A stretch of 64,000 bases of DNA from the NCBI GenBank assembly GCA_038531945.1, contig JBCBBH010000004.1, forward strand, positions 124,001-188,000, given 5' to 3'. This document shows positions 1 through 8,245 of this stretch, one piece after another. The notes under the pieces were generated by a model, which ran no database searches, had not been told where the DNA came from, and saw nothing but the letters and a program-made list of their open reading frames with translations. Source of the stretch: CALBPI01 sp038531945 (GTDB lineage Bacteria; Pseudomonadota; Gammaproteobacteria; Steroidobacterales; Woeseiaceae). The translations under genes and the position numbers were made by a program. The first letter of the stretch is position 1; every line of letters begins with the position of its first letter.

Positions 1-23
1 ATGTTTTTGGCTGAATCGTTCAC
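1..23 (-). CDS. ftsH: FtsH ATP-dependent zinc metalloprotease, first codons only
   Basis: Only the first seven codons lie inside the window. On the minus strand a GTG at position 23 opens a frame reading (M)NDSAKN, which resembles the NDMAKN start of many gammaproteobacterial FtsH proteins. A purine-rich AAAGAGG lies 7 bases upstream. The gene follows rlmE in the same direction, the conserved rlmE-ftsH order. FtsH is a membrane-anchored AAA protease that degrades unassembled membrane proteins and short-lived regulators such as sigma-32. The call rests mainly on gene order plus this short N-terminal match, because the rest of the gene is outside the window. Confidence 0.6.
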
Positions 24-152
24 GAAGTTGCCTCTTTGGTTCGCGATAACATCATGATCGACGTAAATCGCAACATTTGGGAGCATTGGATCCGGCGTCC
101 GCGCGCCGGGAAAAAGATCTCGGTATCTCGTTGACCAAGCTCAAATTTGACA

Positions 153-779
153 CTACACCAAGCGAGGAGTTCTCGCCAGCGCGTAGACCTCAGTACTGGT
201 GGGCCGAGAAGCCTTGGGCTTCTTGACCGCAACTTTGACAAAAACGCGTCGTAACGCCCTGACGTACTCATCAAAGCCTTCACCCTGGAACACCTTGCAG
301 ACAAACACGCCCTTCGGGCCGAGCATCTCGGTCGCAAAATCGAGTGCGAGCTCGGCGAGATACATCGAACGGGGCTGGTCGACCGCCTTCACCCCACTGA
401 TATTGGGGGCCATATCGCTCATTACAAGATCGAGCCGTTCGTTGCCGACGCTTTCGGTGACAGCATCCAGAACCGCCTGCTCGCGAAAGTCACCCTGTAT
501 AAAGTGGACCCCCGCCAAAGCGTCCATGGGCAGCAAATCCACCGCGACGACCGAAACGTCGTCGTCGAGCTGTCGCGCTACCCATTGCGACCAACCACCA
601 GGTGCTGCTCCAAGATCCGCGACTCGCATGCCGCGTCGCAGTATGCCTTGGTTGCGAGTTAACTCTTCCAGTTTGTAGACGGCTCTGGATCGGTACCCCT
701 CCGTGCGCGCCTTGCGCACCCAGGGATCCTTCTCCTGCCGCTCCCGCCAACCTGAAGACGATCCGCGCGGTTTACTCAT
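153..779 (-). CDS. rlmE: 23S rRNA (uridine-2'-O) methyltransferase RlmE
   Basis: This 208-aa protein has the usual length of the FtsJ/RrmJ family, which uses S-adenosylmethionine to 2'-O-methylate U2552 of 23S rRNA on the 50S subunit. Visible motifs are RSRAVYKLEEL with the first catalytic lysine, the SAM loop VADLGAAPGGWSQW, DLVMSDMAPNISG with the catalytic aspartate, KVFQGEGFDEY, and KPKASRPTSTEVY with the final glutamate. The K-D-K-E tetrad is therefore complete. The ATG at 779 begins MSKPRGSSSGW, typical of the family. It is transcribed towards ftsH and diverges from yhbY. In E. coli this pair is heat-inducible, but no clear sigma-32 promoter was recognised in the short gap here. Confidence 0.97.
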   Translation of the reverse strand: MSKPRGSSSGWRERQEKDPWVRKARTEGYRSRAVYKLEELTRNQGILRRGMRVADLGAAPGGWSQWVARQLDDDVSVVAVDLLPMDALAGVHFIQGDFREQAVLDAVTESVGNERLDLVMSDMAPNISGVKAVDQPRSMYLAELALDFATEMLGPKGVFVCKVFQGEGFDEYVRALRRVFVKVAVKKPKASRPTSTEVYALARTPRLV

Positions 780-854
780 CGGTCGTCTCGCGCGGGAGTT
801 GGCGTGACGTGACTGGCCTTTCTGTGTAGTTCATACTCCACGCCCAATTCCACA

Positions 855-1175
855 TTGCCCGGCGGGCCCACCGTGTATCAACTTTCCGAAAGACAGAAAA
901 AAACCCTGCGGGGATTCGGTCACAAACTGAAACCTGTGGTCATCATCGCGGACGCTGGCCTCAGCACCAACGTGCGTCACGAAATCGAGCAAGCACTGGA
1001 CTTTCATGAGTTGATCAAGATCAGCGTACGCAGTGGCGACCGGGACATTCGGGATGAGGTAATCGGCAAGATTTGCGAGGACTTTCAAGCTCAACTCGTC
1101 CAACGCACCGGCAATATTGGTCTGTTCTTCCGCCGCAACACCGAAAAACCCAAAGTCGTCCTGGGCAGCCGCTAA
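855..1175 (+). CDS. yhbY: YhbY-like CRM-domain RNA-binding protein
   Basis: This small protein of about 100 aa has a single CRS1-YhbY (CRM) domain, which binds pre-50S ribosomal particles. The family signature appears in LSERQKKTLRGFGHKLKPVV, EIEQALDFHELIKI and the C-terminal GLFFRRNTEKPKV. The frame opens with TTG at 855. A GTG at 873 giving (M)YQLSERQ would match the E. coli start (MNLSTKQK) better, and neither has a strong ribosome-binding site, so the true start may be 873. It diverges from rlmE. Its stop overlaps the greA stop by 4 bp, so the two genes are convergent. Confidence 0.93.
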   Translation: MPGGPTVYQLSERQKKTLRGFGHKLKPVVIIADAGLSTNVRHEIEQALDFHELIKISVRSGDRDIRDEVIGKICEDFQAQLVQRTGNIGLFFRRNTEKPKVVLGSR

Positions 1176-1648
1176 ACGTAGCGGACTTCTACGATCTCAT
1201 AGTCGCGTGCACCAGCCGGTGCCTGCACAGTGACCTCATCGCCCTCGTTCTTTCCAATCAAAGCTCGGGATATCGGTGAACTCACCGAGATGAGGCCACT
1301 CTTGATGTCGGCCTCATCGTCGCCGACGATCTGGTAGGTAAGCGTCTCGTCGCTTTCAAGATCGAGCAGTTCTACCGTCGCTCCGAACACGACCTTGCCG
1401 GTCGCTTTCAATTGCGTGACGTCAATCACTTGTGCGTTCGACAGTTTCGCCTCGATCTCCTGGATCCGGCCTTCCGCAAAACTCTGTTGCTCCTTGGCCG
1501 CATGATACTCAGCGTTCTCTTTCAAATCGCCATGCTCACGCGCTTCTGCGATCGCCTGGATGATCCGCGGGCGCTCGACCGACTTTAGCTGTTTAAGCTC
1601 AGCCTTCAGCTGTTCTGCGCCACGCGCGGTCAAAGGCACTTTGTTCAT
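1172..1648 (-). CDS. greA: Transcription elongation factor GreA
   Basis: This is a 158-aa protein, the normal GreA length. The N-terminal coiled coil (about residues 1-75) carries the AREHGDLKENAEYHAAKEQQ tip motif, whose acidic residues enter the RNA polymerase secondary channel and stimulate transcript cleavage in backtracked complexes. The C-terminal FKBP-like domain follows, with SPISRALIGKNEGDEV. The ATG at 1648 is preceded by AGGAGGACAACAA, a strong ribosome-binding site. The gene lies 32 bp downstream of carB on the same strand, as in Pseudomonas and Escherichia relatives, and is probably co-transcribed with it. Confidence 0.98.
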   Translation of the reverse strand: MNKVPLTARGAEQLKAELKQLKSVERPRIIQAIAEAREHGDLKENAEYHAAKEQQSFAEGRIQEIEAKLSNAQVIDVTQLKATGKVVFGATVELLDLESDETLTYQIVGDDEADIKSGLISVSSPISRALIGKNEGDEVTVQAPAGARDYEIVEVRYV

Positions 1649-1680
1649 TTGTTGTCCTCCTGGACTGGGACCCGGCTATA

Positions 1681-4600
1681 TCAGGCCGCCTGCGTCGCGT
1701 GCAGGTCCTGCAGGCAATTCACTGCGTCATCCGCAATATGCTGCATCGCATCGCAGGTCGCTCGTGCCGCCGCCAGAGTCGTGTAGTACGTTACACCGCG
1801 AGCAACTGCCTCGCCGCGAATCGTCTGTGAATCGCGGATGGCCTTTTTGCCTTCGGTGGTATTGATGATCAGCTCAACCTCATCGTTCTTGATCATATCG
1901 ACAAGATGTGGCCGACCTTCGCTGACCTTGTTTGCTCGTCGGCACTCAACACCCGCATCTGCGAGAGCTTTCGCGGTGCCGTGAGTTGCCACGATATCAA
2001 ATCCCAAATCGATCAGCATAGTGGCCAACTCGATCGCATCCTCTTTGTCGCGGTCGCGCACCGACACAATCGCCGTGCCGCCGCGAGGCAGAACAACACC
2101 TGACGCGAGTTGCGCCTTTGCATACGCCTCGCCAAACGTCAGTCCAGTCCCCATGACTTCGCCGGTCGACTTCATTTCGGGCCCGAGAATCGGATCCGAG
2201 TGCGGGAATTTCTTGAACGGGAACACCGACTCCTTCACCGAGAAGAATGCCGGTATGACTTGCTCTGTGAAACCCATGGACTGGAGGCTCTCCCCGGCCA
2301 TGACACGCGCCGCAATCTTCGCCAGAGGGACACCGGTCGCCTTGGACACAAACGGCACCGTGCGAGACGCTCGAGGATTCACTTCGAGCAGAAAGATGTC
2401 GTCTCCGCGAATCGCGAACTGTGTATTCATCAAACCAATCACATTCAACGCTTTGGCAAGCTCGGTGACTTGTTCAATCAGCTTGTTCTGAATCTCATCG
2501 CTCAATGACACGGGCGGCAAAACACAACCGGAGTCACCGGAGTGAACACCCGCTTGCTCAATGTGCTGCATGATTCCGCCAACCAGAACCTTTTCGCCGT
2601 CGGCGATGATATCGACATCGACTTCAACCGCCTGATCCAGAAATCCGTCCAGAAGTACGGGCGCACCGTCTGTCACATCCTCGCTGCGCCGCATGTAATG
2701 CTTGAGTTCAGCATCGGTGTAGACGATTTCCATTGCGCGCCCGCCGAGCACGTACGATGGGCGTACCACCAATGGATAGCCCACCTCACCCGCGCGTGCC
2801 AGAGCCTCTTTCTCATCCCGAGCTGTCGCGTTTGGCGGTTGTAACAGTTCAAGGTCCTGGATGATCTTCTGGAATCGCTCTCTGTCCTCGGCCAGATCGA
2901 TGGAGTCCGGCGATGTCCCGATCACCGGAGCACCTGCGTCGCTCAGCGCATTCGCGAGTTTCAACGGTGTTTGTCCACCGAACTGGACAATCAACCCCAC
3001 CGGCTTCTCAAGCTCAACAATGTTCATCACGTCTTCGAACGTCAGAGGTTCAAAGTAGAGTCGGTCCGACGTATCAAAATCGGTCGACACTGTTTCCGGG
3101 TTGCAGTTCACCATGATCGTGTCGTAGCCCGCTTCACGCAGCGCAAGCGACGCATGCACGCAGCAGTAGTCAAACTCGATTCCCTGGCCGATGCGATTGG
3201 GTCCACCACCGAGAATCATGATCTTCTTCCGATCCGAAACATCCGCTTCGCAATACTGCTCGTAGGTGGAATACAGGTAGGCGGTATCGGTCGCGAACTC
3301 AGCAGCGCAGGTATCGACGCGCTTGTAGACCGGCACAACCCCTGCTGCAAGTCGCGCTTCACGAATCTTTTCGCCAGAGTGGCCGCTCAGCTCGGCAATT
3401 CGTTCATCCGAAAATCCGCGCCGCTTGAGCTCCCGGAGATTCGCCGGGCGGAAGACACCGTCGCCCAAGGCACGAATTCCGCTTTCGACCCGGATCAAGT
3501 CGAGAATCTGACCGAGAAACCACGGATCTATTCCCGAGAGCTGGTGGACGAGATCGATATTCAGACCAAGACGAAAAGCCTCTGCAACCCACAACAACCG
3601 ATTGGCACTCGGTGTGCGTACCTGTTCTTCAACCATCTCCCGACATGTTTCTTCGCTAAGACCCAGCGGTAATTGACGATCAAAACCCGTCAATCCTGTC
3701 TCAAGCCCGCGCAGTGCTTTTTGCAACGACTCCTGGAACGTTCGGCCGATCGACATGACCTCGCCGACAGACTTCATGGAGGTCGTCAGACGCGCATCTG
3801 CGCCCGGAAATTTCTCGAAGGTGAACCGTGGCATTTTCGTGACCACGTAATCGATCGTGGGCTCGAACGACGCTGGTGTTCGCCCCCCCGTGATGTCATT
3901 GCGAAGCTCGTCCAGCGTGTAACCGACTGCGAGCTTTGCAGCAACCTTGGCAATCGGAAATCCCGTCGCTTTGGAGGCGAGCGCCGAGGAGCGCGACACC
4001 CTCGGGTTCATCTCGATGACCACCATACGTCCGTCCTGCGGATTCACCGCAAACTGGACATTCGATCCGCCGGTCTCAACCCCAATCCGACGCAGCACCG
4101 CGAGCGATGCATTTCGCATCACCTGATACTCCCGATCTGTCAGGGTTTGCGCCGGTGCCACAGTAATCGAGTCGCCCGTGTGCACACCCATGGCATCGAC
4201 ATTCTCGATCGAGCAAATAATGATGCAGTTGTCCGCGCGATCGCGAACGACCTCCATCTCAAACTCTTTCCAGCCAATGATGGATTCCTCGATTAATACC
4301 TCGGTGGTCGGAGACAAATCGAGACCATTGCTGACGATCTCCTCGAACTCTTCGCGGTTGTAGGCGATCCCGCCGCCGGTGCCGCCCATCGTGAACGATG
4401 GGCGGATAATCGACGGGTATCCGACATCCTTCTGGATTTCGTGAGCCTCTGCCAGAGAATGCGCGACGGCCGCTCGCGGCGACTTGAGACCAATCTCATC
4501 CATGGCCTTTTTGAATTTCTCGCGGTCTTCGGCTGTATCAATGGCTTCTTGGGAGGCGCCGATCAACTCCACTCCATGCGCCTCAAGGACCCCTTCACGC

Positions 4601-4908
4601 ACCAGATCCAACGCGCAATTGAGTGCCGTTTGCCCTCCCATAGTCGGCAACAGTGCATCCGGTTTTTCTTTCTCGATGATCTTTGCAACCGCAGTCCAGT
4701 GCACCGGCTCGATGTATACCGCATCGGCCATCTCGGGGTCGGTCATGATGGTCGCAGGGTTGGAGTTGATCAGGATCACCCTGAACCCCTCTTCCCGAAG
4801 TGCCTTGCACGCTTGCGCTCCCGAATAGTCGAACTCGCAAGCCTGCCCGATGATGATCGGCCCGGCGCCGATGATCATGATGCTCTTGATGTCTTCTCTC
4901 TTAGGCAC
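1681..4908 (-). CDS. carB: Carbamoyl-phosphate synthase large subunit
   Basis: This 1075-aa protein is close to the E. coli CarB length (1073). It makes carbamoyl phosphate from bicarbonate, ATP and ammonia supplied by CarA, feeding both arginine and pyrimidine synthesis. Two homologous ATP-grasp halves are visible. The first opens with MPKREDIKSIMIIGAGPIII and contains FTMGGTGGGIAYN. The second contains ILGGGPNRIGQGIEFDYC and VRPSYVLGGRAMEIVY. A C-terminal MGS-like allosteric domain (about residues 935-1075) includes ATHGTAKAL and INTTEGKKA, where UMP and ornithine act in the E. coli enzyme. The start is GTG at 4908, with AGGAG 6 bases upstream. carA ends 36 bp upstream. Confidence 0.98.
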   Translation of the reverse strand: MPKREDIKSIMIIGAGPIIIGQACEFDYSGAQACKALREEGFRVILINSNPATIMTDPEMADAVYIEPVHWTAVAKIIEKEKPDALLPTMGGQTALNCALDLVREGVLEAHGVELIGASQEAIDTAEDREKFKKAMDEIGLKSPRAAVAHSLAEAHEIQKDVGYPSIIRPSFTMGGTGGGIAYNREEFEEIVSNGLDLSPTTEVLIEESIIGWKEFEMEVVRDRADNCIIICSIENVDAMGVHTGDSITVAPAQTLTDREYQVMRNASLAVLRRIGVETGGSNVQFAVNPQDGRMVVIEMNPRVSRSSALASKATGFPIAKVAAKLAVGYTLDELRNDITGGRTPASFEPTIDYVVTKMPRFTFEKFPGADARLTTSMKSVGEVMSIGRTFQESLQKALRGLETGLTGFDRQLPLGLSEETCREMVEEQVRTPSANRLLWVAEAFRLGLNIDLVHQLSGIDPWFLGQILDLIRVESGIRALGDGVFRPANLRELKRRGFSDERIAELSGHSGEKIREARLAAGVVPVYKRVDTCAAEFATDTAYLYSTYEQYCEADVSDRKKIMILGGGPNRIGQGIEFDYCCVHASLALREAGYDTIMVNCNPETVSTDFDTSDRLYFEPLTFEDVMNIVELEKPVGLIVQFGGQTPLKLANALSDAGAPVIGTSPDSIDLAEDRERFQKIIQDLELLQPPNATARDEKEALARAGEVGYPLVVRPSYVLGGRAMEIVYTDAELKHYMRRSEDVTDGAPVLLDGFLDQAVEVDVDIIADGEKVLVGGIMQHIEQAGVHSGDSGCVLPPVSLSDEIQNKLIEQVTELAKALNVIGLMNTQFAIRGDDIFLLEVNPRASRTVPFVSKATGVPLAKIAARVMAGESLQSMGFTEQVIPAFFSVKESVFPFKKFPHSDPILGPEMKSTGEVMGTGLTFGEAYAKAQLASGVVLPRGGTAIVSVRDRDKEDAIELATMLIDLGFDIVATHGTAKALADAGVECRRANKVSEGRPHLVDMIKNDEVELIINTTEGKKAIRDSQTIRGEAVARGVTYYTTLAAARATCDAMQHIADDAVNCLQDLHATQAA

Positions 4909-4944
4909 TGTTGCTCCTGGTTATGAATCGAACGCTGGGGGCGT

Positions 4945-6138
4945 TCATGATTCGGCGGCGACGCTATCGTCAGGCCCTGCACCAAGGGTCTGCTGCGAGT
5001 ACTGAGCCATCGCTAGCGAAAACTGATGGAACAGATGGCGCACGTCTTGTGGACCTGGGCTCGCTTCGGGATGTCCCTGAAACGAAAAAGCAGGTTTACG
5101 TTTGTGCGCGATGCCCTGCAGCGTACCGTCGAACAGGGATCTGTGCGTCGCTGTAACGTCGTCCGGCAGGCTGTCCTCGGCGACCGCAAATCCATGGTTC
5201 TGACTGGTAATCAGTACCCGACCGTTTTCCAGGTCCTGCACCGGGTGGTTTGCACCATGGTGGCCGAATTTCATTTTCTCCGTGCGGGCACCGAGCGCGA
5301 GTGCGAGCAACTGGTGACCGAGACAGATTCCGAAAATCGGGATACCTCGATCAAGTATTTCCCGAATCGCCGCAATAGCGTAATCGCACGGTTCCGGATC
5401 TCCAGGGCCGTTCGACAAGAACACCCCATCCGGCGCCATATCAAGCACCTCCGCTTCCGGCGTCTCGGCCGGCACCACGGTCACTCGACAGTCGTGCTCG
5501 ACGAGCAACCGGAGGATGTTGCGTTTTATCCCGAAGTCATAAGCCACCACATGCAGTGGTGCAATCCGTCGAGTGACCACAGGCTCCGGGTTGTTCCATG
5601 ACTCGCCCTGCGCCCATTGGTAGGCCTTTTCGGTCGTGACGACTTTCGCAAGATCTGTCCCTCCCAGACCGGGCGCAGCCTTGGCCTTTTCGATCGCCTG
5701 CGCCGCGAGCGCTGACGCCGATACGCCTTGGGCGGCAGCCGCAATGCAGCCTTGCTGAGCGCCATGCTCACGGATATGCCGGGTCAATGCCCGCGTATCG
5801 AGATCGCTGATCGCAACGACGTTTGCCCGACGCAGAAAATCCGCAAGGTTAGCCTCGGATCGCCAACTTGATGTCACGATCGATCGGTCACGGATTACCA
5901 ACCCCGTCGCGTGCACCTTGGATGACTCGAAATCATCGCTGTTAGTGCCGGTGTTGCCGATATGCGGATACGTTAGCGTGACGATTTGCTGGCAATACGA
6001 TGGGTCGGTCAGGATCTCCTGATACCCGGTCATCGCCGTATTGAAAACAACTTCTCCGAGCGCCTCACCATCAGCGCCGCACGATAGCCCGCGAAAGACG
6101 GTGCCGTCTGCGAGCGCGAGAATTGCCGGTTTTACCAT
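4945..6138 (-). CDS. carA: Carbamoyl-phosphate synthase small (glutaminase) subunit
   Basis: At 397 aa from the chosen start, this subunit hydrolyses glutamine and passes ammonia to CarB. The N-terminal domain shows GEVVFNTAMTGYQEILTDPS. The class I glutamine amidotransferase domain shows GIFGICLGHQLLALA with the nucleophilic cysteine, and the catalytic His-Glu in GHPEASPGP. The open frame extends 49 codons upstream to 6285. I chose ATG 6138 because MVKPAILALADG aligns with the E. coli start and a GAGGTG ribosome-binding site precedes it. The upstream extension is instead an RNA leader with alternative helices (6179-6295). The gene follows dapB and forms an operon with carB. Confidence 0.97.
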   Translation of the reverse strand: MVKPAILALADGTVFRGLSCGADGEALGEVVFNTAMTGYQEILTDPSYCQQIVTLTYPHIGNTGTNSDDFESSKVHATGLVIRDRSIVTSSWRSEANLADFLRRANVVAISDLDTRALTRHIREHGAQQGCIAAAAQGVSASALAAQAIEKAKAAPGLGGTDLAKVVTTEKAYQWAQGESWNNPEPVVTRRIAPLHVVAYDFGIKRNILRLLVEHDCRVTVVPAETPEAEVLDMAPDGVFLSNGPGDPEPCDYAIAAIREILDRGIPIFGICLGHQLLALALGARTEKMKFGHHGANHPVQDLENGRVLITSQNHGFAVAEDSLPDDVTATHRSLFDGTLQGIAHKRKPAFSFQGHPEASPGPQDVRHLFHQFSLAMAQYSQQTLGAGPDDSVAAES

Positions 6139-6178
6139 TGCCACCTCAACGAGAAATTCGCGACAGGCAGACACAACA

Positions 6179-6295
6179 AAGCGGAAGGCCGCAGGACCAA
6201 TGAACTTGCACTGATCTCGACGCTTCCGCTTGAGGGCCAGCAGATCGCCTGCTGAGCGGAGAGTGTACGTGAGGCTGCTCCGCAAAGGAAGCGTC
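6179..6295 (-). promoter_or_regulatory. Candidate attenuator-like RNA leader of carAB
   Basis: Three segments seen on the minus strand, in RNA order, are: a, GACGCTTCC (6295-6287); b, AAGCGGAAGCGTC (6231-6219); and c, CTTCCGCTT (6187-6179). Segment a pairs perfectly over 9 bp with the 3' part of b, and c pairs perfectly over 9 bp with the 5' part of b. The two helices share five nucleotides of b and cannot coexist. Between a and b lie two more perfect 6-bp hairpins: GCGGAG/CTCCGC (6283-6278 with 6261-6256) and CAGCAG/CTGCTG (6254-6249 with 6243-6238). The a-b form is thus a three-way junction. Segment a overlaps the dapB stop codon. A switch controlling carAB is inferred. No strong U-tract follows c. 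Confidence 0.5.
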
Positions 6296-7031
6296 AGACT
6301 GCCTGGCGCAACAAATCCTGCATTCCATAAACGCCGGGCGACTGCTCAACCAGCCATGTCGCCGCTTTCAACGCGCCCGCGGCAAACAAGTCACGGTCCT
6401 GCGCGCGATGGCAGAGCGTCAGTTGCTCGTGCGGACCAAAGAATGCGATCTCGTGGTCGCCGATGACGTTGCCGCCGCGCCTGACACTGAATCCAATGTC
6501 TCCGGCCGATCGAGGCCCGTCACCTCGGATCGCTACATCGCCGAGCACTTCTTCCCGACCGCGACTTGCAGCGCCGCCGAGCGTAATCGCGGTACCAGAG
6601 GGTGCATCTCGTTTGCCGCTGTGGTGGGTTTCGCTGATCTCAATATCGAACTCGGGCAATGCGCGAGCCGCATGTTCTATCAACTGCGAAAGCAATGCGA
6701 CAACAGGGCTCATGTTGCTCGCCACGAACACGGCGCACCCTTCACCCAACTCAACGATGGCCGCCTCATCAGCTGCGCTTCGCCCAGTCGTTCCGGACAC
6801 CAACGCGCAGGATGTCCCGCTGCACGCCTCAACAATCGCTGAGGTTGCGTCTGGCGGTGTGAAGTCGATTGCAACCTCCGCCAACTGAAGTATCGCACTC
6901 AGTCCTTCGCCACCCGACCAACGGCCGACGATCGAGAACCCACTATCACCGCGTTTCGCTAGCTCTTTTACCCGAGTGCCCATCCGGCCGGTCGCCCCGA
7001 GAATTGCCAACTTGATAGGACGTGGCGCCAC
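6294..7031 (-). CDS. dapB: 4-hydroxy-tetrahydrodipicolinate reductase
   Basis: This 245-aa NAD(P)H-dependent reductase acts in the diaminopimelate/lysine pathway. The N-terminal Rossmann loop reads LAILGATGRMGTRV. The catalytic segment SETHHSGKRDAPSGTA carries the histidine pair and the lysine and GT substrate-binding residues. The C-terminal FFGPHEQLTLCHRAQDRDLF is typical of the family. It is slightly shorter than the E. coli enzyme (273 aa), with a shorter region around residues 30-50. It begins 5 bp after dnaJ and is followed by the carA leader, so it is probably transcribed both from the heat-shock operon and with carAB. Placement between dnaJ and carA is the same in Pseudomonas. Confidence 0.96.
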   Translation of the reverse strand: MAPRPIKLAILGATGRMGTRVKELAKRGDSGFSIVGRWSGGEGLSAILQLAEVAIDFTPPDATSAIVEACSGTSCALVSGTTGRSAADEAAIVELGEGCAVFVASNMSPVVALLSQLIEHAARALPEFDIEISETHHSGKRDAPSGTAITLGGAASRGREEVLGDVAIRGDGPRSAGDIGFSVRRGGNVIGDHEIAFFGPHEQLTLCHRAQDRDLFAAGALKAATWLVEQSPGVYGMQDLLRQAV

Positions 7032-7036
7032 AGATA

Positions 7037-8173
7037 CTACGATCCGATGTTATCGAAGAACCGTTTGACGTTGTCCGTCCAGGAATGGGTACGCGGACTA
7101 TGCCGATCTCCACCGAGGTCGACGGCGCTATCGAATTTTCGCAGCAGTTCTTTCTGATCGGACGTCAGATTCACCGGCGTCTCCACTGTCACTCGACAAT
7201 ACAGATCGCCGGGCTCCGGAATTCTCACAGTCGGCACGCCTTTGCTGCGCAATCGGAACACCTTGCCCGTCTGAGTGCCAGGCGGAACCTTCAGGGTCAC
7301 CTCGCCATCAAGCGTCGGCACGTTCACCGAGCCACCCAGTGCGGCTGTGACAAACCGCAACGGCACGTCACAGTGCAAATCCGGCCCGTCGCGCTCAAAC
7401 ACCTCGTGCTCACGCAATCGAATCTCGACGTACAAATCTCCGGATGGGCCACCGTTCTTGCCCGCTTCACCTTCGCCGGTCAAACGAATTCGATCACCGG
7501 AGTCAACGCCCGCGGGGATCTTGACCTGGAGTGTGCGTGTTTTTTGAACGCGACCACGTCCGTCGCACGTACGACAAGGGTCTTTAATCACGGTACCTTC
7601 ACCGTGACATTGGGGACAGGTTTGTTGTACCGAGAAGAAACCTTGCGTCATTCGAACCTGCCCGGAACCGCCGCACATCGAGCACGTTTCCGGTTTCGAC
7701 CCGGGCGCAGCACCGCTCCCATCGCACGTCTCACAAACGACGAGAGTTGGAATCTCGAGCGTCCGCGACTCGCCGCGAACCGCTTGCTCAAGAGTCATCT
7801 CCAGTTCGTAACGAAGATCTGCACCACGATAGGCCTGACGACCACCACCGCGACGTGCACCGCCGCCAAAGATATCGCCGAACACATCGCCGAACACATC
7901 ACTGAACGAGGCGCCACCGCCGAACCCGGCGCCACCAGACGCGCTATTGCTGACGCCATCGTGGCCGAACTGATCGTACGCCGCGCGCTTTTGTCCGTCT
8001 GACAAAACTTCATAGGCTTCCTTCGCTTCCTTGAAGCGAGATTCTGCCTCTGCATCTCCCGGGTTACGGTCCGGGTGGTGCTTCATGGCAAGTCGGCGAT
8101 AGGCCTTCTTAAGCGCCGCATCATCCGCACTCTTGTCGACGCCAAGTACTTCGTAGTAATCGCGTTTTGCCAT
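7037..8173 (-). CDS. dnaJ: Chaperone DnaJ (Hsp40)
   Basis: This is a 378-aa type I J-protein that delivers substrates to DnaK and stimulates its ATPase. The J domain (residues 1-70) contains KHHPDRNP with the essential HPD. It is followed by a Gly/Phe-rich linker (GGAGFGGGASFSDVFGDVFG). Four zinc-binding CxxCxGxG repeats follow (CETCDGSG, CSMCGGSG, CPQCHGEG, CRTCDGRG), then the two C-terminal beta-sandwich substrate domains. It lies 72 bp downstream of dnaK, and that gap holds a perfect palindrome. A GAGAGGAATAC ribosome-binding region precedes ATG 8173. Confidence 0.98.
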   Translation of the reverse strand: MAKRDYYEVLGVDKSADDAALKKAYRRLAMKHHPDRNPGDAEAESRFKEAKEAYEVLSDGQKRAAYDQFGHDGVSNSASGGAGFGGGASFSDVFGDVFGDIFGGGARRGGGRQAYRGADLRYELEMTLEQAVRGESRTLEIPTLVVCETCDGSGAAPGSKPETCSMCGGSGQVRMTQGFFSVQQTCPQCHGEGTVIKDPCRTCDGRGRVQKTRTLQVKIPAGVDSGDRIRLTGEGEAGKNGGPSGDLYVEIRLREHEVFERDGPDLHCDVPLRFVTAALGGSVNVPTLDGEVTLKVPPGTQTGKVFRLRSKGVPTVRIPEPGDLYCRVTVETPVNLTSDQKELLRKFDSAVDLGGDRHSPRTHSWTDNVKRFFDNIGS

Positions 8174-8200
8174 GTATTCCTCTCTCGAGTGCAGCGCTCA

Positions 8201-8222
8201 CGACGCACCCGCGGGTGCGTCG
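8201..8222. repeat. Perfect 22-bp palindrome between dnaK and dnaJ
   Basis: The two 11-base arms CGACGCACCCG and CGGGTGCGTCG are exact reverse complements with no spacer, 28 bp before the dnaJ start. As RNA it would fold into a very stable G+C-rich hairpin. No U-run follows, so it is not a standard terminator. It could protect or process the dnaK mRNA end, lower dnaJ expression relative to dnaK, or be a protein-binding site. Confidence 0.7.
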
Positions 8223-8245
8223 CAGCGTCATCAGTCAACCTTCGA

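Noticed and set aside
2971..3672. Plus-strand open frames inside carB
   Set aside because: carB is intact and conserved throughout, and these frames match nothing.
6139..6285. N-terminal extension of carA
   Set aside because: The extra 49 codons have no counterpart in other CarA proteins, and a good ribosome-binding site precedes ATG 6138.
7022..8002. 326-codon plus-strand open frame opposite dnaJ
   Set aside because: It is antisense to a strongly conserved gene and shows no domain; codon bias in a G+C-rich gene creates such frames.
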